Assembly (NCBI GenBank): GCA_947685225.1
Contig: CANTUV010000014.1
Location: 6,262,001 to 6,326,000, forward strand
Source: Garcia nutans
Lineage: Eukaryota; Streptophyta; Magnoliopsida; Malpighiales; Euphorbiaceae
DNA length: 64,000 nucleotides
Direction: 5' to 3'
The notes beneath the pieces were generated by a model that had not been told where the DNA came from, searched no databases, and worked only from the letters and a program-made list of their open reading frames with translations. Within the stretch, counting starts at the first letter, position 1. The number at the start of each line of letters is the position of its first letter. The position numbers and the translations under genes are program-made. This document shows, one piece after another, positions 1 through 10,516 of the stretch.

Positions 1-1450
1 GCCACCTCATTATTTGTACAAATGACTAATTCTCATTTTTTCTTTCTAAATTTATTTTTAATTTAATTTTAAAAATTTAGAAAAAAATTAATAATTAATA
101 AATTGTATTTATCTTTTAATCTTCCTCTAATAAATAATTACACATTAATATAATTTAATAATATTAATCAATCAAATTATATTTTTAATTTTTAATTTTT
201 TATTAATTAGTTATATATTAATATAATTTAATAATATTGATTGATTGATATTTTTTAAAAATTTAAAAAGTTAAAAAATATACGACTCTTAATATTTATA
301 ATAAATTAATTATAAAATATTAAAGTTAAGGAAAATAGAATTGTTTTGAGGTTGCCATATTATCATTTTTTACAAATTTTCTAAATTAATTTTTTATTTA
401 ATTTTAATAATTTAGAAAAAAATTTAAAATTTAAAAATTAATAAATTGTATTTATCTTTTAATCTTCCTCTAATAAATAATTACACATTAATACAATTTA
501 ATAATATTAATTAACTAAATTATATTTTTTATTTTTAAATTTTATTAATTAATTACATATTAATATAATTTAATAATATTGATTGATTGATATTTTTTTT
601 AGAAATATGAAAAGTTAAAAAAATATATGACTCTTAGTATTCATAATAAATTAATTATAAAATATAAAAGTTAAGAAAAATAGAATTATTTTGAGGTTGC
701 CACCTCATTATTTTTTATTTAATTTTAGTAATTTAGAAAAAGCTTAATAATTAATAAATTATATTTGTCTTTTAATCTTCCTCTAATAAATAATTACACA
801 TTAATATAATTTAATAATATTAATTAAATAAATTATATTTTTATTTTTAAATTTTTATCATTTAATTACATATTAATATAATTTAATAATATTAATTGAT
901 TGATATTTTTTAGAAATTTGAAAAGTTAAAAAAATATATGACTCTTAATATTCATAATAAATTAATTATAAATTAAGGTTGTTACATCATCAAATTTTAA
1001 AAATGGCTAATCCACATTTTTTCTTTTTTCATTAATTTGTTATTTAATTTTAATAATTTATATAAAATTTAAAAATTAATAATTAATAAATTATATTTAT
1101 GACTTTTAATCTTTTATAAATTAATTACATATTAATATAATTTAATAGTATATTTATATTTTTTAAAAAATTTAAAAATTTAAAAATATATATGACTCTT
1201 AATATTTATAATAAATTTATTATAAATTAAGGTTGCCACATCATTAAATTTTAAAAGTGGTGAATCCAATTTTTTTAATTAATTTTTTATTTAATTTTAA
1301 TAATTTGTATAAAATTTAATAATTAATAAATTATATTTGTGGCTTTTATTTTTTTATAAATTAATTACATATTAATATAATTTAATAATATATTTATATT
1401 TTTTAAAAAAAATTTAAAAAGTTAAAAAATATATAATATATAACTCTTAG
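1..1450. repeat. AT-rich tandem array, about five degenerate units
   Basis: Units open with a variant of gaggttgccacctcatta near 1, 347, 689, 967 and 1232. The motif cttcctctaataaataatt recurs at 121, 464 and 777, so the first units are about 310-345 bp. Later units are shorter and more diverged. The same sequence (cttagcattcataataaatt) resumes at 17483 beyond the gypsy element, so the array was the insertion target. No coding potential is seen. Confidence 0.8.
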
Positions 1451-2744
1451 TGTGAATACTCGAATTTTGAGGCTCGGAAGGCCGATTTTCTCATACTACA
1501 AAAGACCAAGCCAGACCGGACGATCACGACAAAGTTCACCGAAAGTATGTCTTCATGGTACTTGAAATGTCCGAAGTGACGCAAGGATCACGGATATTGT
1601 CCCGGAATAATTTTTGGAGGTCCGTAGCTCCTGGAAAGTCAGTTTGAACAAAAAACGTGCGAATTTTTTTTTTGCCTTTTTGGGGCTGAACCGCCGGAAC
1701 CGGCGGTTCGACCGCGGGGGTCCGGCAGACAGAACCGGCGGTCCGACCGCCGCTATTACCATTTTTTCGATTTTTCGGCTGACAACGCCGGTCCGACCGC
1801 TGACCACGGAGGTCCAACCGCCGGACCGGCGGTCCGACTGTCGTCCAGTCAAATTTTGTCTATAAAAGGCTGCTGAATTTTCAGAAAAAGGGTTCGGCTT
1901 TTGGTTCGGTTTTTCATTGGGCTTCGGGCGGACGAATTCTCTGTTTTCCATACACTTAAGGACTTCTTTTAGGACTTTTCTTTGCATAAATCTAACCCCG
2001 TGCTGCAGGAATCAAGAATCACAATCCAAGGTCTAAGAAAACAAGATCTGGAACTTCGAAGTGGGAGAATCCTAAACAAGGTAGTATCCTAATTCATCAT
2101 TTGTCAATCCAAGCATGTCCTAAACATTGCACCTTCTTCTCAATTTCTTTCCGGTCAAAGACCTAATCCTTTTAGGTCTAAGGCCTAATTTAACTAATCA
2201 ATCAACCTTTTGGCATTAAGCCATGAATCAATTGATCTTTTTGGCACGGAGCCTAAATTGCACTCTTTTGGTACAAAGTACCCAAATTCCATCAAAATTA
2301 GCACTAAGTGTTTAAAATCTCACGATTTTGGCAAAAAGCCCGACAATGCACGAAGCATACACACACACATGCATAAATGCATAATTGCCTTTAAATAGGC
2401 TTTTCCGAACTACATGAGCTTTGATCTCTCATAAAAACGAGAGTATGTAGGCATGTTTGGAATTCACCCCAAATAGCAAGTCCACAATTTACTAACAATC
2501 TGCGGGTCTTCTTTTCTTCATTCCTTTTGGGTTCGTTTCTTTTGGCAAATTGATCAAATACATGACATAGTCCCCGAATACTCCTTGGGTTCGTAGATTA
2601 GAAACCTTTACATTGGATGTATTATTGGAGTCAAACAAGGATTTTCTTAGTTTTTCCCTTTGAACAGAAAAAACTGAGTGGCGACTCCTAACAACAAGTG
2701 AACGTTCATTCAAATCCTTTTCAGGTTGAAAACCGAGGTTCACA
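1451..2744 (+). repeat. 5' LTR of the Tat element
   Basis: It is 1294 bp, starts TGTGAATACT and ends AGGTTCACA, and is paired with 16206-17482. It holds a GC-rich block of quasi-palindromic repeats (about 1688-1850), directly followed by a TATA box (ctataaaagg at 1860) that probably drives the genomic transcript. The two LTRs differ in length (1294 and 1277 bp), mostly inside the GC-rich block. Confidence 0.93.
1860..1868 (+). promoter_or_regulatory. LTR TATA box (sense promoter)
   Basis: ctataaaagg lies immediately 3' of the GC-rich block and is conserved in the 3' LTR at 16598. Transcription would be expected to start about 30 bp downstream, near 1890-1900. This is inferred from motif and position only. 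Confidence 0.6.
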
Positions 2745-2747
2745 ATT

Positions 2748-2766
2748 TGGCGACTCCACTGGGGAC
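2748..2766 (+). other. Primer binding site, tRNA-Arg type
   Basis: TGGCGACTCCACTGGGGAC starts 3 nt after the LTR. It is complementary to a tRNA 3' end of the form GTCCCCAGTGGAGTCGCCA, which matches plant tRNA-Arg as I remember it. Tat and Ogre elements commonly use this primer. Confidence 0.75.
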
Positions 2767-2890
2767 CATAAAAATGGTTTATGGGATTCTAGTAGACTAC
2801 TATTGCTTATTTGATTAATTTGCCGCTGGGGACCATAAAAATGATTTATGGGATCCTAGTAGATTACTATTGCTTATTTGACCAACTTAC
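2759..2890 (+). repeat. 67-bp tandem duplication in the leader
   Basis: The segment starting ctggggaccataaaaatg at 2759 is repeated at 2826 with a few substitutions. The duplication takes in the 3' half of the PBS, so a partial second PBS-like sequence (ctggggacc) lies downstream. The remainder of the leader to about 3490 shows no ORF that I can support. Confidence 0.75.
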
Positions 2891-3552
2891 CCTTCTTTAG
2901 GGTACTTTTATTTGTTTTGCAGGGTACCTTAGCAATATATATCCTTTCTTTAAGGATATCGGAATAAAATTCACAAAAGGAATCTTTTTCCTTTGATGGA
3001 CCCTTGTTTGAATAATTGTGCATTTGTTTTGTCATTTAGAGAATCTTTTTCTCTTGCATTATATGGGGGAATTATTTTCCTCCATTGCATAAAAAATTAT
3101 TTTCAAATGAATTTCTTCTCTTTCTGTTCAAAGTTCTGAGTCTGGATAGCAAGTAGCGCTGACCGGCAGGTCTCCTTAATTATGTCGGCGGACAGCCAAA
3201 GCGTCCTCCCTGTTGTCGCAAACCATTCCAATCCTTTTGGAGTGGCCCATGAGTAAACGTACTGATGGACCCACGCGAAACTCTTTGTTTCACATATGGT
3301 TAGGTATATCTTACTCAAGACTCAAGGGTCCCTATTATAAGTCTATTCTCTATTTTTCATGTAACAATAGAACCCTCCCCTAGGTTGTATGTACCCAATA
3401 ATAGTACCACATTCCATTAAAATGAATTATGATGTGATGAGGTGCATTCATGCAACATAATAACATTGTTTTGGGGAAAACCTTTTGATATATGCAAGTG
3501 GACCAAGAGTCTTCCTACCCTAAACACTACCCCTATCCTTTACCCTTAACCT

Positions 3553-4516
3553 TTGCAGGTACCCACTATCCGTGTGCCTTCACCTACACAAGCTACACCA
3601 ACTCCAACTGTGCAATCACCCACAAGTCCTACTACCCCAACTACACCAACTACTCCAATTACTGGAATGGCTACTATTGAACAGATTAAGGCCTTGCTAG
3701 ATGGACAGGTTAAAGAAATTGAAGCTAGGATGCAAGAAAGAATTGATGAAGCTTTGGCTGCCCAAAGGGTAGCCATCTTAGCTGAATTGGGAGGGGCACC
3801 AAAGACAGCCACTACTCCTGGAAGTCTAGGGAAGGAACCTATTGTGGGACAAACTAGTATCCCTATGACTGCTCAGAATAATACCCCTGTCATCAATTTG
3901 GAGGATCCACCCTCTAAGAATGCTACTGAAACTGATGAACTAAAAAAGAAACTTGAATTGCTTGAAAGGTCAATCACTGCTATGAAAACTCATAAAGAGG
4001 TGGTAGACATGGATTCCTTATCCTTGTTTCCCCAAGCTAGGTTGCCTCCAAAATTCAAGATGCCTGGGATAGACAGATTTGATGGGACTACTTGCCCTAA
4101 AACCCACCTGAAAATGTATGTGGGGGCCTTAAGCCCTTGGGGTTTAAATGACGAGCTCTTTGCTCAACTCTTCCAACAATCTTTGACTGGTGCTGCCCTT
4201 AAATGGTTTGTAAGCTTGGATCGTGCCAAGATTAAGACCTGTGAAGACATCTGCAATGCATTTAACACTCAATACCACTACAATATTGAGGTAGATGTCA
4301 CTAGAAGAGAGCTTGAGACTACCAAACAAAACAACAATGAACCCTTCTCCTCGTTCCTTACGAGATGGAGGGCGAAGGCTGCTCAAATGATCAATCGCCC
4401 TTCAGAATAGGAGCAGATTGATATTATAATCAGGAATTTAAGGCCTACTTCAACTGCAAACCCAATACTTACCTACTTTCAAATCGCTCATTGCGACTGC
4501 AACTAAGGTAGAAGAC
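3553..4516 (+). pseudogene. Tat gag, N-terminal and capsid part, broken
   Basis: The open frame runs from about 3553 to the TAG at 4408-4410, about 285 residues. It has a Pro/Thr-rich head, a predicted coiled coil (about residues 40-75), and the retrotransposon gag core, recognisable around LPPKFKMPGIDRFDGTT and the stretch LKWFVSLDR. The first ATG in this frame is at 3667; the frame is already open upstream without an ATG. Capsid similarity continues past the TAG (EQIDIIIRNLRPT), then slips frame between about 4455 and 4480 before the next open segment. It therefore has one nonsense codon and one frameshift. The product would form the virus-like particle in an intact relative. A second short ATG frame (3492-3680) overlaps the head but looks non-coding. 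Confidence 0.8.
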
Positions 4517-5680
4517 TTGATACAATTGGGTAAGATAGTGGATGAGGGATCTGCTTCAAAGTATAAGAAACAGGGCCACGCTGCTTCCTCAAGCAAGGTT
4601 AATGAAGTGGCAAATATTGCCCCTGCGAATCCTTTACGTGTGGGCAATCTTGGGCAGAGAAATCAGCCAAGAAGGCAATATACCGACCTGGGAATACCCC
4701 TTCATCTGGTGTTTAAAAAGGCTGTGGAAGGAAAGTACTTGAAGCCGTTGGACCCGATGCCTCCTTCAAACCCATTACCCTCCAATTATAAGGCCAATGA
4801 GTACTGTGAATACCATCAAGGAAAAGGGCATAGGACAGATGCTTGTTGGACTCTGAAAAACCGCATCCAGGATTTGGTGGATAGTGGTGACATCATTCCT
4901 CTCAGGAGTCGACCAAACATTAATACTAACCCTTTGCCCAATCATTCCATCCACGCCATCACTGTGGAAGAAGAGTTGTTTGATCCTTTCAAACTTCTCT
5001 TGGAAATGAATGAAATATGTGTGCTGGATCTGAATGACCTCGCTGAAGAGGTCGATGCTTTGACAAGAAGTGGAAGGCAATATCAACCACTTGACTTGGG
5101 GAAAGCCCCTAAGACCCCGAATCACCCATATAAGAAGACGCCAGAACCAAAGGAAGACCGTGTCCTCACTCAACTTAAACAAACTCAAGCTAAGGTGTCA
5201 ATTTGGGAGCTCCTTGCTTCCTCATTCCCACACCGTCAGGCTCTCAGTAAAGCTTTGAGTCAACTTGATACATCAGTAGACATACGCCCAGAAGCTTTGG
5301 TGGCCACTTTGACCCAATCAACCAAGGTATTGAGTATCAGGTTTTCTGATGAAGATTTACCAGAAGAAGGCATGAAACACAATGATGCTCTATACATCAC
5401 CATACAAACTGGGGGAAAGACTGTGCCCATGGTTCTCATTGATAATGGGTCAGCCTTAAATGTATGCCCCTTGAAAGTAGCAAGCTGTCTGGGGTTGGAG
5501 GCTACAGATCTTACACTTTCTGATCAAATTGTTAGAGCATATGATAACACTCGAAGAGAAATTTTGGGTGTTGCTACTCTGGAAGTTGCTATTGGACCGG
5601 TGAAAATGGGAGTGCCGTTCCAGGTCATTGATGTACCCGCGAGCTTTAATCTCCTCCTTGGAAGGCTGTGGATTCATTAG
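4517..5680 (+). pseudogene. Tat gag C-terminus and aspartic protease
   Basis: The 387-codon open segment carries a zinc-knuckle-like motif (CEYHQGKGHRTDACW), typical of Tat gag, and then an aspartic protease with the active-site motif VLIDNGSALNV. Asn in the DNGS position is common in this lineage. It ends ILLGRLWIH-type at a TAG (5678-5680), after which the same frame continues with protease-like sequence. The stop is thus a point nonsense mutation, probably a CAG glutamine codon turned to TAG. In an active element this part cleaves the polyprotein. Confidence 0.8.
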
Positions 5681-7772
5681 AATAATGTTGTACCATTTTC
5701 ATTACATCAAAAACTTAATTTCCCTTTTGAAGGAAAAATCATCACTATCAAAGGGGACACATGTGAAATCAACAAGAAAACCATGGATCAGTCTCTCTTT
5801 GAGGTTGTTCCTGGTGAAACTGCTATGACATTGACTGGGTTCCATTACGACACTGTTCAATGCATCGAAGGAGAGAGGCCCAAAGGGCCATTTATCTTAT
5901 ATGACTTTGGGGGGATCCAAATCAATTGCTTGGTTGATATGATGCTGAGGGTAGGTCTGCTACCCGGAATGGAAATGATAAAGTCTGGGAAAAAATCATC
6001 TATAGTGCGGCCATGGGAAGAGCCTGAGAATAAGGGAACTTTTGGCTTGGGGTACAAACCCACAGACGAGGAGATAGAAGAGTTTGAGCATGGGAAGAAC
6101 AAAAAGAAGACTTGGGGGGCAAAAAGCCTCAAAATGCGCCCTTACTTTAGAACTCTGAACGGTCACTTCTGCAAGCCTGGGAAAACAGTTCCTTACTGTG
6201 GTTTCCAGGAGCCATTCTATTCTCCTATGACTGGAAAGAAGCTACCGGGTTTTGAGATGTTCGATGATGTTTTGACCATAAAGGAAGAAGAACCAGAACC
6301 TATAACTGGCTCACAAGTGGAGGATTTCATGCAGCCTAGTCTCTTTGATGAGGTTGCTATGATAACCAATGTCGAAGACAAAAGGGACCTCACGAAGCTG
6401 ATCAAGACAACAGATGGACCACTGATGAACTGGTATACTGAGGAGGGACAAGCAGCTACGATCAAACCTAGTCCTGTGTCACACCCCGAACCTGAGTCTT
6501 GTACCGAGTCAAATCTTGAGTCAAACACCGAGTCAGAGTTTAGTTCTGAGTCTTCCTTAGCTTCAAGAATAGAAAATCCTGATGTCGAATGTAATGTAAC
6601 TCTGGAGGATGACTCCACCATTATTAATGAAACTGTTCAAGTTCTTGGTTACCCTGTGTCTTTCGCTTTCCAAGTATTATCTAGCAAAAATGAAATAAAT
6701 GAAATAAAAGAAATGAATGAAAAGATAATAATTGGCAAAGAAAATGAATGTACATACATTGCATATGATTGTGTGAATAAGGAACAGGTTGTTGAGTGCA
6801 TAAGAAGATATGTCGACTGCTTCATGTGGAAGACAAGTGATGTCACGGGAATAGACCCAGCAATAGCAGTTCATAAGATTCCGCTATACCCTGATGCAAA
6901 GCCGGTTAAGCAGAAGTTGAGAAGAATGAAGCCAGAATGGTATTTGAAAATTAAAGATGAGATTGCCAAGCAACTGGATAACAAGTTCATAGAACCAATT
7001 GTCTACCCTTCCTGGTTAAGCAACATTGTGCCAGTCCCGAAGAAAGACGGAAAGGTCAGGATGTGTGTTGACTATAGAGATTTGAATAAGGCTTGTCCCA
7101 AGGATGATTTCCCGCTACCACACATCGATTTGTTAATAGACAGGATGGCTGGGCATATGATGGTTTCCATGACTGATCTTGCGGTTGGGTACAATCAGAT
7201 CATGGTGCATCCACCGGACAAAGAAAAGACAGCTTTCATTACAGAATGGGACACTTTCTGCTACAGGGTTATGCCTTTTGGACTGATAAATGCAGGGGCT
7301 ACCTACCAAAGGATGGCGACAACAATCTTCTCATGACATGATTCACAAAGAAGTAGAAGTGTATGTTGACGATATGATTGTTAAGTCAAAATCTCCAGAA
7401 GAGCACGTTGAAGCACTTGAGAAGTTCTTCCTTAGACTTCGCAAGTACAATTTGAAGCTTAATCCTGCAAAATGCCTCTTTAGTGCAACATCAGGCTTAT
7501 TTTTGGGATATTTGGTCAGCAAGAAAGGAATAGAAGTTGATCCATCAAAGTCAAAGGCTATTCTGAAAATGCCTCCACCAAGAACAGAAAAGGAGATTCG
7601 AGGCTTGCTAGGTAGATTACAGTATATCAGTCGATTCATATCGCAGTTGGCAGAGACTTGTGGTCCTATCTTTAAGCTACTAAGGAAAGGTGCTTCACAA
7701 GAATGGAATGAAGACTGCCAGAAGGCCTTCGACAAGATTAAAGAATACTTGTTAAGTTCACCAATTCTATAA
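5681..7772 (+). pseudogene. Tat reverse transcriptase, frameshifted
   Basis: The frame continues from the protease through a linker with an acidic Ser/Glu-rich stretch (about 6480-6600) into the RT. Recognisable RT motifs are VRMCVDYRDLNKACPKDDFPLPHID, here only cited in part, then SMTDLAVGYNQI (first catalytic Asp) and CYRVMPFGLINAGATYQRM. At about 7329-7336 one base is gained and the frame stops at TGA. The adjacent frame continues HDMIHKEVEVYVDDM with the catalytic YVDD at 7361-7372, then the thumb and connection (FLGYLVSKKGIEVDPSK). This second piece ends at TAA 7770-7772. The enzyme would copy element RNA into DNA, but this copy cannot. Confidence 0.88.
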
Positions 7773-8711
7773 CCTCCCAGAATGGGAAAACCTCTGCTCT
7801 TGTATTTGTCTATAACAGATGAAGCCATGGGTGCAATGCTAGCTCAAGAGGCCGAAGATACAAAGGTAGAAAATGCAATTTACTACCTCAGCAAAAGGAT
7901 GCTGGACTATGAGTTAAAGTATAACAAGATTGAGAAGTTGTGTTTAGCATTGTATTGGGCTTGCACGAAGTTACAACACTACTTGTCTTCTTACACTACT
8001 TGTGTCATCGCAGAACAGAGTCCCTTGAAATTCCTTATGGAGAGGCCTGTTTTGGACAGCAAAATGGCAAAGTGGGTGTCAACATTGGCAGCTTTTGACT
8101 TAAAATTCATTCAAAGGAAAGCTGTGAAAGGTGGGGCAATAGCCGACCAGTTAGCAGAATTACCCGTAAAAGACGAGATGCGAGAAATGAATTTCCCTGA
8201 CGAAGACCTCTTGAATGTGGAAGGAAGCGTTTGGGAGATGTATTTTGATGGGGCATCCAATTATCATGGAAATGGAATTGGGATTGTGTTCAAAACTCCT
8301 TGTGGAGAATACATTCCCTTTGCAGTTAAACTTGACTTTAGTTGCACAAACAATGAAGCAGAATATGAAGCTTGCATCAATGGGCTTGAAGCCGCCCTGG
8401 GATTGGGGATTAAGAACCTAAAGGTCTATGGTGATTCTATTTTAATAGTATCACAAGCTTTAAGAAAATGGAAAATAAGAGAAGAGTGTTTGGTTCCTTA
8501 CCTACAATGCCTTGATCATTTGGCACAACAATTCGATGATTTGTCCTTCGAATATCTCCCAAGAGCAAAGAATCAGTTTGCTGATGCCCTGGCTACTTTA
8601 GCTTCCATGATCAATATCAAGGAGGGGAAAGCCATTCGTCCATTGAAAGTTCAACTTCAGAAGCAACCTGCCCACATAATGCATTTGGCCGATGGTAAAC
8701 CATGGTTCTAG
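7773..8711 (+). pseudogene. Dual RNase H region (gypsy RNase H plus archaeal-type RNase H)
   Basis: The frame is the same as the preceding RT piece, interrupted only by the TAA at 7770. Residues about 1-140 are a decayed gypsy RNase H (GKPLLLYLSITDEAMGAML ... HYLSSYTTCVIAEQSPLK). Residues about 150-275 form a second, archaeal-type RNase H with its acidic set visible: YFDGAS, NNEAEYEA, VYGDS and NQFADALA. The second domain is diagnostic of Tat elements among gypsy families. The segment ends at TAG 8709-8711, with the frame open again beyond it. Confidence 0.88.
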
Positions 8712-9947
8712 GATATCAAGAGTTATCTCAAGGATGGAAGTTATCCGGAGGAATCATCAAGGGTTGATCAGAGAGCAATAAGGCAGCTAGCCACAGGTTA
8801 CATTCTTAATGGAGACATCCTCTACAAAAGAAGCTGGAATGGAATGCATCTAAGGTGTGTGAATGAAGCAGAGGCTAAGCGGATAATGGAAATGGTGCAT
8901 GGTGGCGAATCAGGACCGCATATGTATGGGATCGCCTTGGCTCGAAAAATAGCCAATCTAGGATATTATTGGTCCACCATGAATACAGACTGTGTGGTAT
9001 TTGTGCAAGAATGCCATCAGTGCCAGATATTCGCTAAGCTACAGAAACAACCTCCTGTTGCTCTGAATCCAATCACCTCTCCATGGCCCTTCGCTACTTG
9101 GGGAATAGATATAATTGGCAAAATACATCCAAAAGCCTCGAATGGACATCAGTTTATCTTGGTAGCGGTGGATTACTTCACGAAGTGGGTTGAAGCAGCT
9201 TCCTATGCAGAATTAGACGCCAAAAAGGCAGCACAGTTTGTCCGAACCAACATCCTTTGTCGGTACGGAACGCCATTCGAGATTATCACTGATAATGAAA
9301 CTCATTTCCAAGTAGAATATGCTAAACTCTTGAAGGATAAGAGGATCCAGCATCATAAGTCCTCTCCTTATAGACCTCAAACAAATGGAGCTGTAGAAGT
9401 AGCAAATAAGTCTATAAAGGTGATCATACAAAAAATGATCAAGGAACATAGGGGTTGGCATGAGAAATTACCACTGGCCTTGTGGGGATATAGAACATCA
9501 ATTAGAACTCCTACTGGGGCAACCCCATATTCACTGGTGTACGGAATGGAAGTGGTACTCCCCATTGAACTGGAAGTTCAATCGGCAAGGATAATTCAAG
9601 AAAGTCAGATAAATGAAGCTGAATGGATTAGCAATTATCATCATCAGTTGTTGGGTTTGGATGAAAAAAGACTTCAAGCTCTCCATTAGATTCAAGGGTA
9701 TTAGAGGCGAATGGCCCGACATTTCAACAAAAAGGTCAAAGATCGAAAGTTGGAAGAAGGTTGTTTGGTTCTGAAAGAGATCAGAACACCTGTTACAGAT
9801 CCTCGTGGGAAGTTTCATCCTCTTTGGGCTGGACCCTACATTGTAAAGAAAATACTTTCCGGCGGACCCGTCATCTTGTCTGATTTGGATGGTTTGGAGT
9901 TCACAAACCCATGCAATCTGGATCAATTAAAGAAATATTATGTATAA
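8712..9947 (+). pseudogene. Tat integrase
   Basis: The integrase follows the RNase H in the same frame. It has the zinc-binding head (HGGESGPH with ECHQCQIF), the core with catalytic Asp in WGIDIIGK, Asp in IITDNETHF and Glu in PQTNGAVEVANKS, and a C-terminal part (RKFHPLWAGPYIVKKIL-like, 9790-9860). It ends at a natural TAA at 9945-9947. Internal stops are TAG 9687-9689 and a second TAG about 12 nt later. Both fall at positions where I would expect coding residues. In an intact relative it inserts the cDNA into the genome and leaves a 5-bp duplication. Confidence 0.88.
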
Positions 9948-10104
9948 TCATGCATTGTAAGGAACTACATTAGACCTGATTCTCGTAAACTAATTCGAGA
10001 TATGTAGGCAGCTCTCCTTGAGCACGGTCTAAATTTTAATAAAAATCATTAATTCATTTTTCTTTTGCCAATATATATATATATAAAAAGGGAAGAAAGA
10101 AAAA

Positions 10105-10255
10105 TTCCGCTAAGTCGAAAACCCACAAAGGGCGGCTTAGGCAATAGTGGGGCCCGCTAAGTTAAAAACCCACAAAGGGCGGCTTAGGCAAGAATGGGTA
10201 AGAGCTCGCTAAGTTGAAAATCCGAAAGGATGGCTTAGGCAAAAATTAGAGCAAG
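10105..10255 (+). repeat. Three tandem units of about 55 bp in the element 3' region
   Basis: The unit is built on cgctaagt-gaaaa-cc-caaaggg-ggcttaggcaa and occurs three times with drift (near 10108, 10156 and 10207). It lies between pol and the antisense genes, where Tat and Ogre elements often carry variable tandem repeats. Confidence 0.75.
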
Positions 10256-10284
10256 TAAATAAAGTAGATAATGCTTGGAAAGCA

Positions 10285-10430
10285 AATAAAAGAATCATTC
10301 AGGCCAAAAAAAGAGTCATTCATTCCAAAAAGAATCATTCATGTCAAAGAGAGTCATTCATTCCAAAAAAAAGAATCATTCATTACAAAAGAGTCAGTCA
10401 TTACAGAAAGAGTCATTCATTCCATGACAA
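10285..10430 (+). repeat. Minisatellite of about 20-24 bp, roughly seven copies
   Basis: The core aaaagagtcattcattcc is repeated with small changes (gagtcattcattcc, gaatcattcatgtc, gagtcagtcattac). It lies immediately before the stop codon of the antisense gene at 10517. Confidence 0.75.
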
Positions 10431-10516
10431 AAGTCAGACCATAAGTCCTATACATCCAATGAACCAAAAAGGTAAAGACAACCCAAAAAAGCAGACAATA
10501 GAGTCAACCCTAGGAT

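Noticed and set aside
1536..1987. Open frames across the LTR GC-rich block on both strands (also 16291-16725)
   Set aside because: They lie in the LTR promoter region, overlap on opposite strands, consist of repeat-derived Arg/Pro-rich sequence and have no domain.
3546..3812. Minus-strand frame opposite the gag Pro/Thr-rich head
   Set aside because: It is a shadow of the (ACT CCA)-rich gag sequence; its composition mirrors the repeat.
6217..6621. 134-codon minus-strand frame within pol
   Set aside because: Antisense shadow of the Ser/Glu-rich linker before the RT; no motif.
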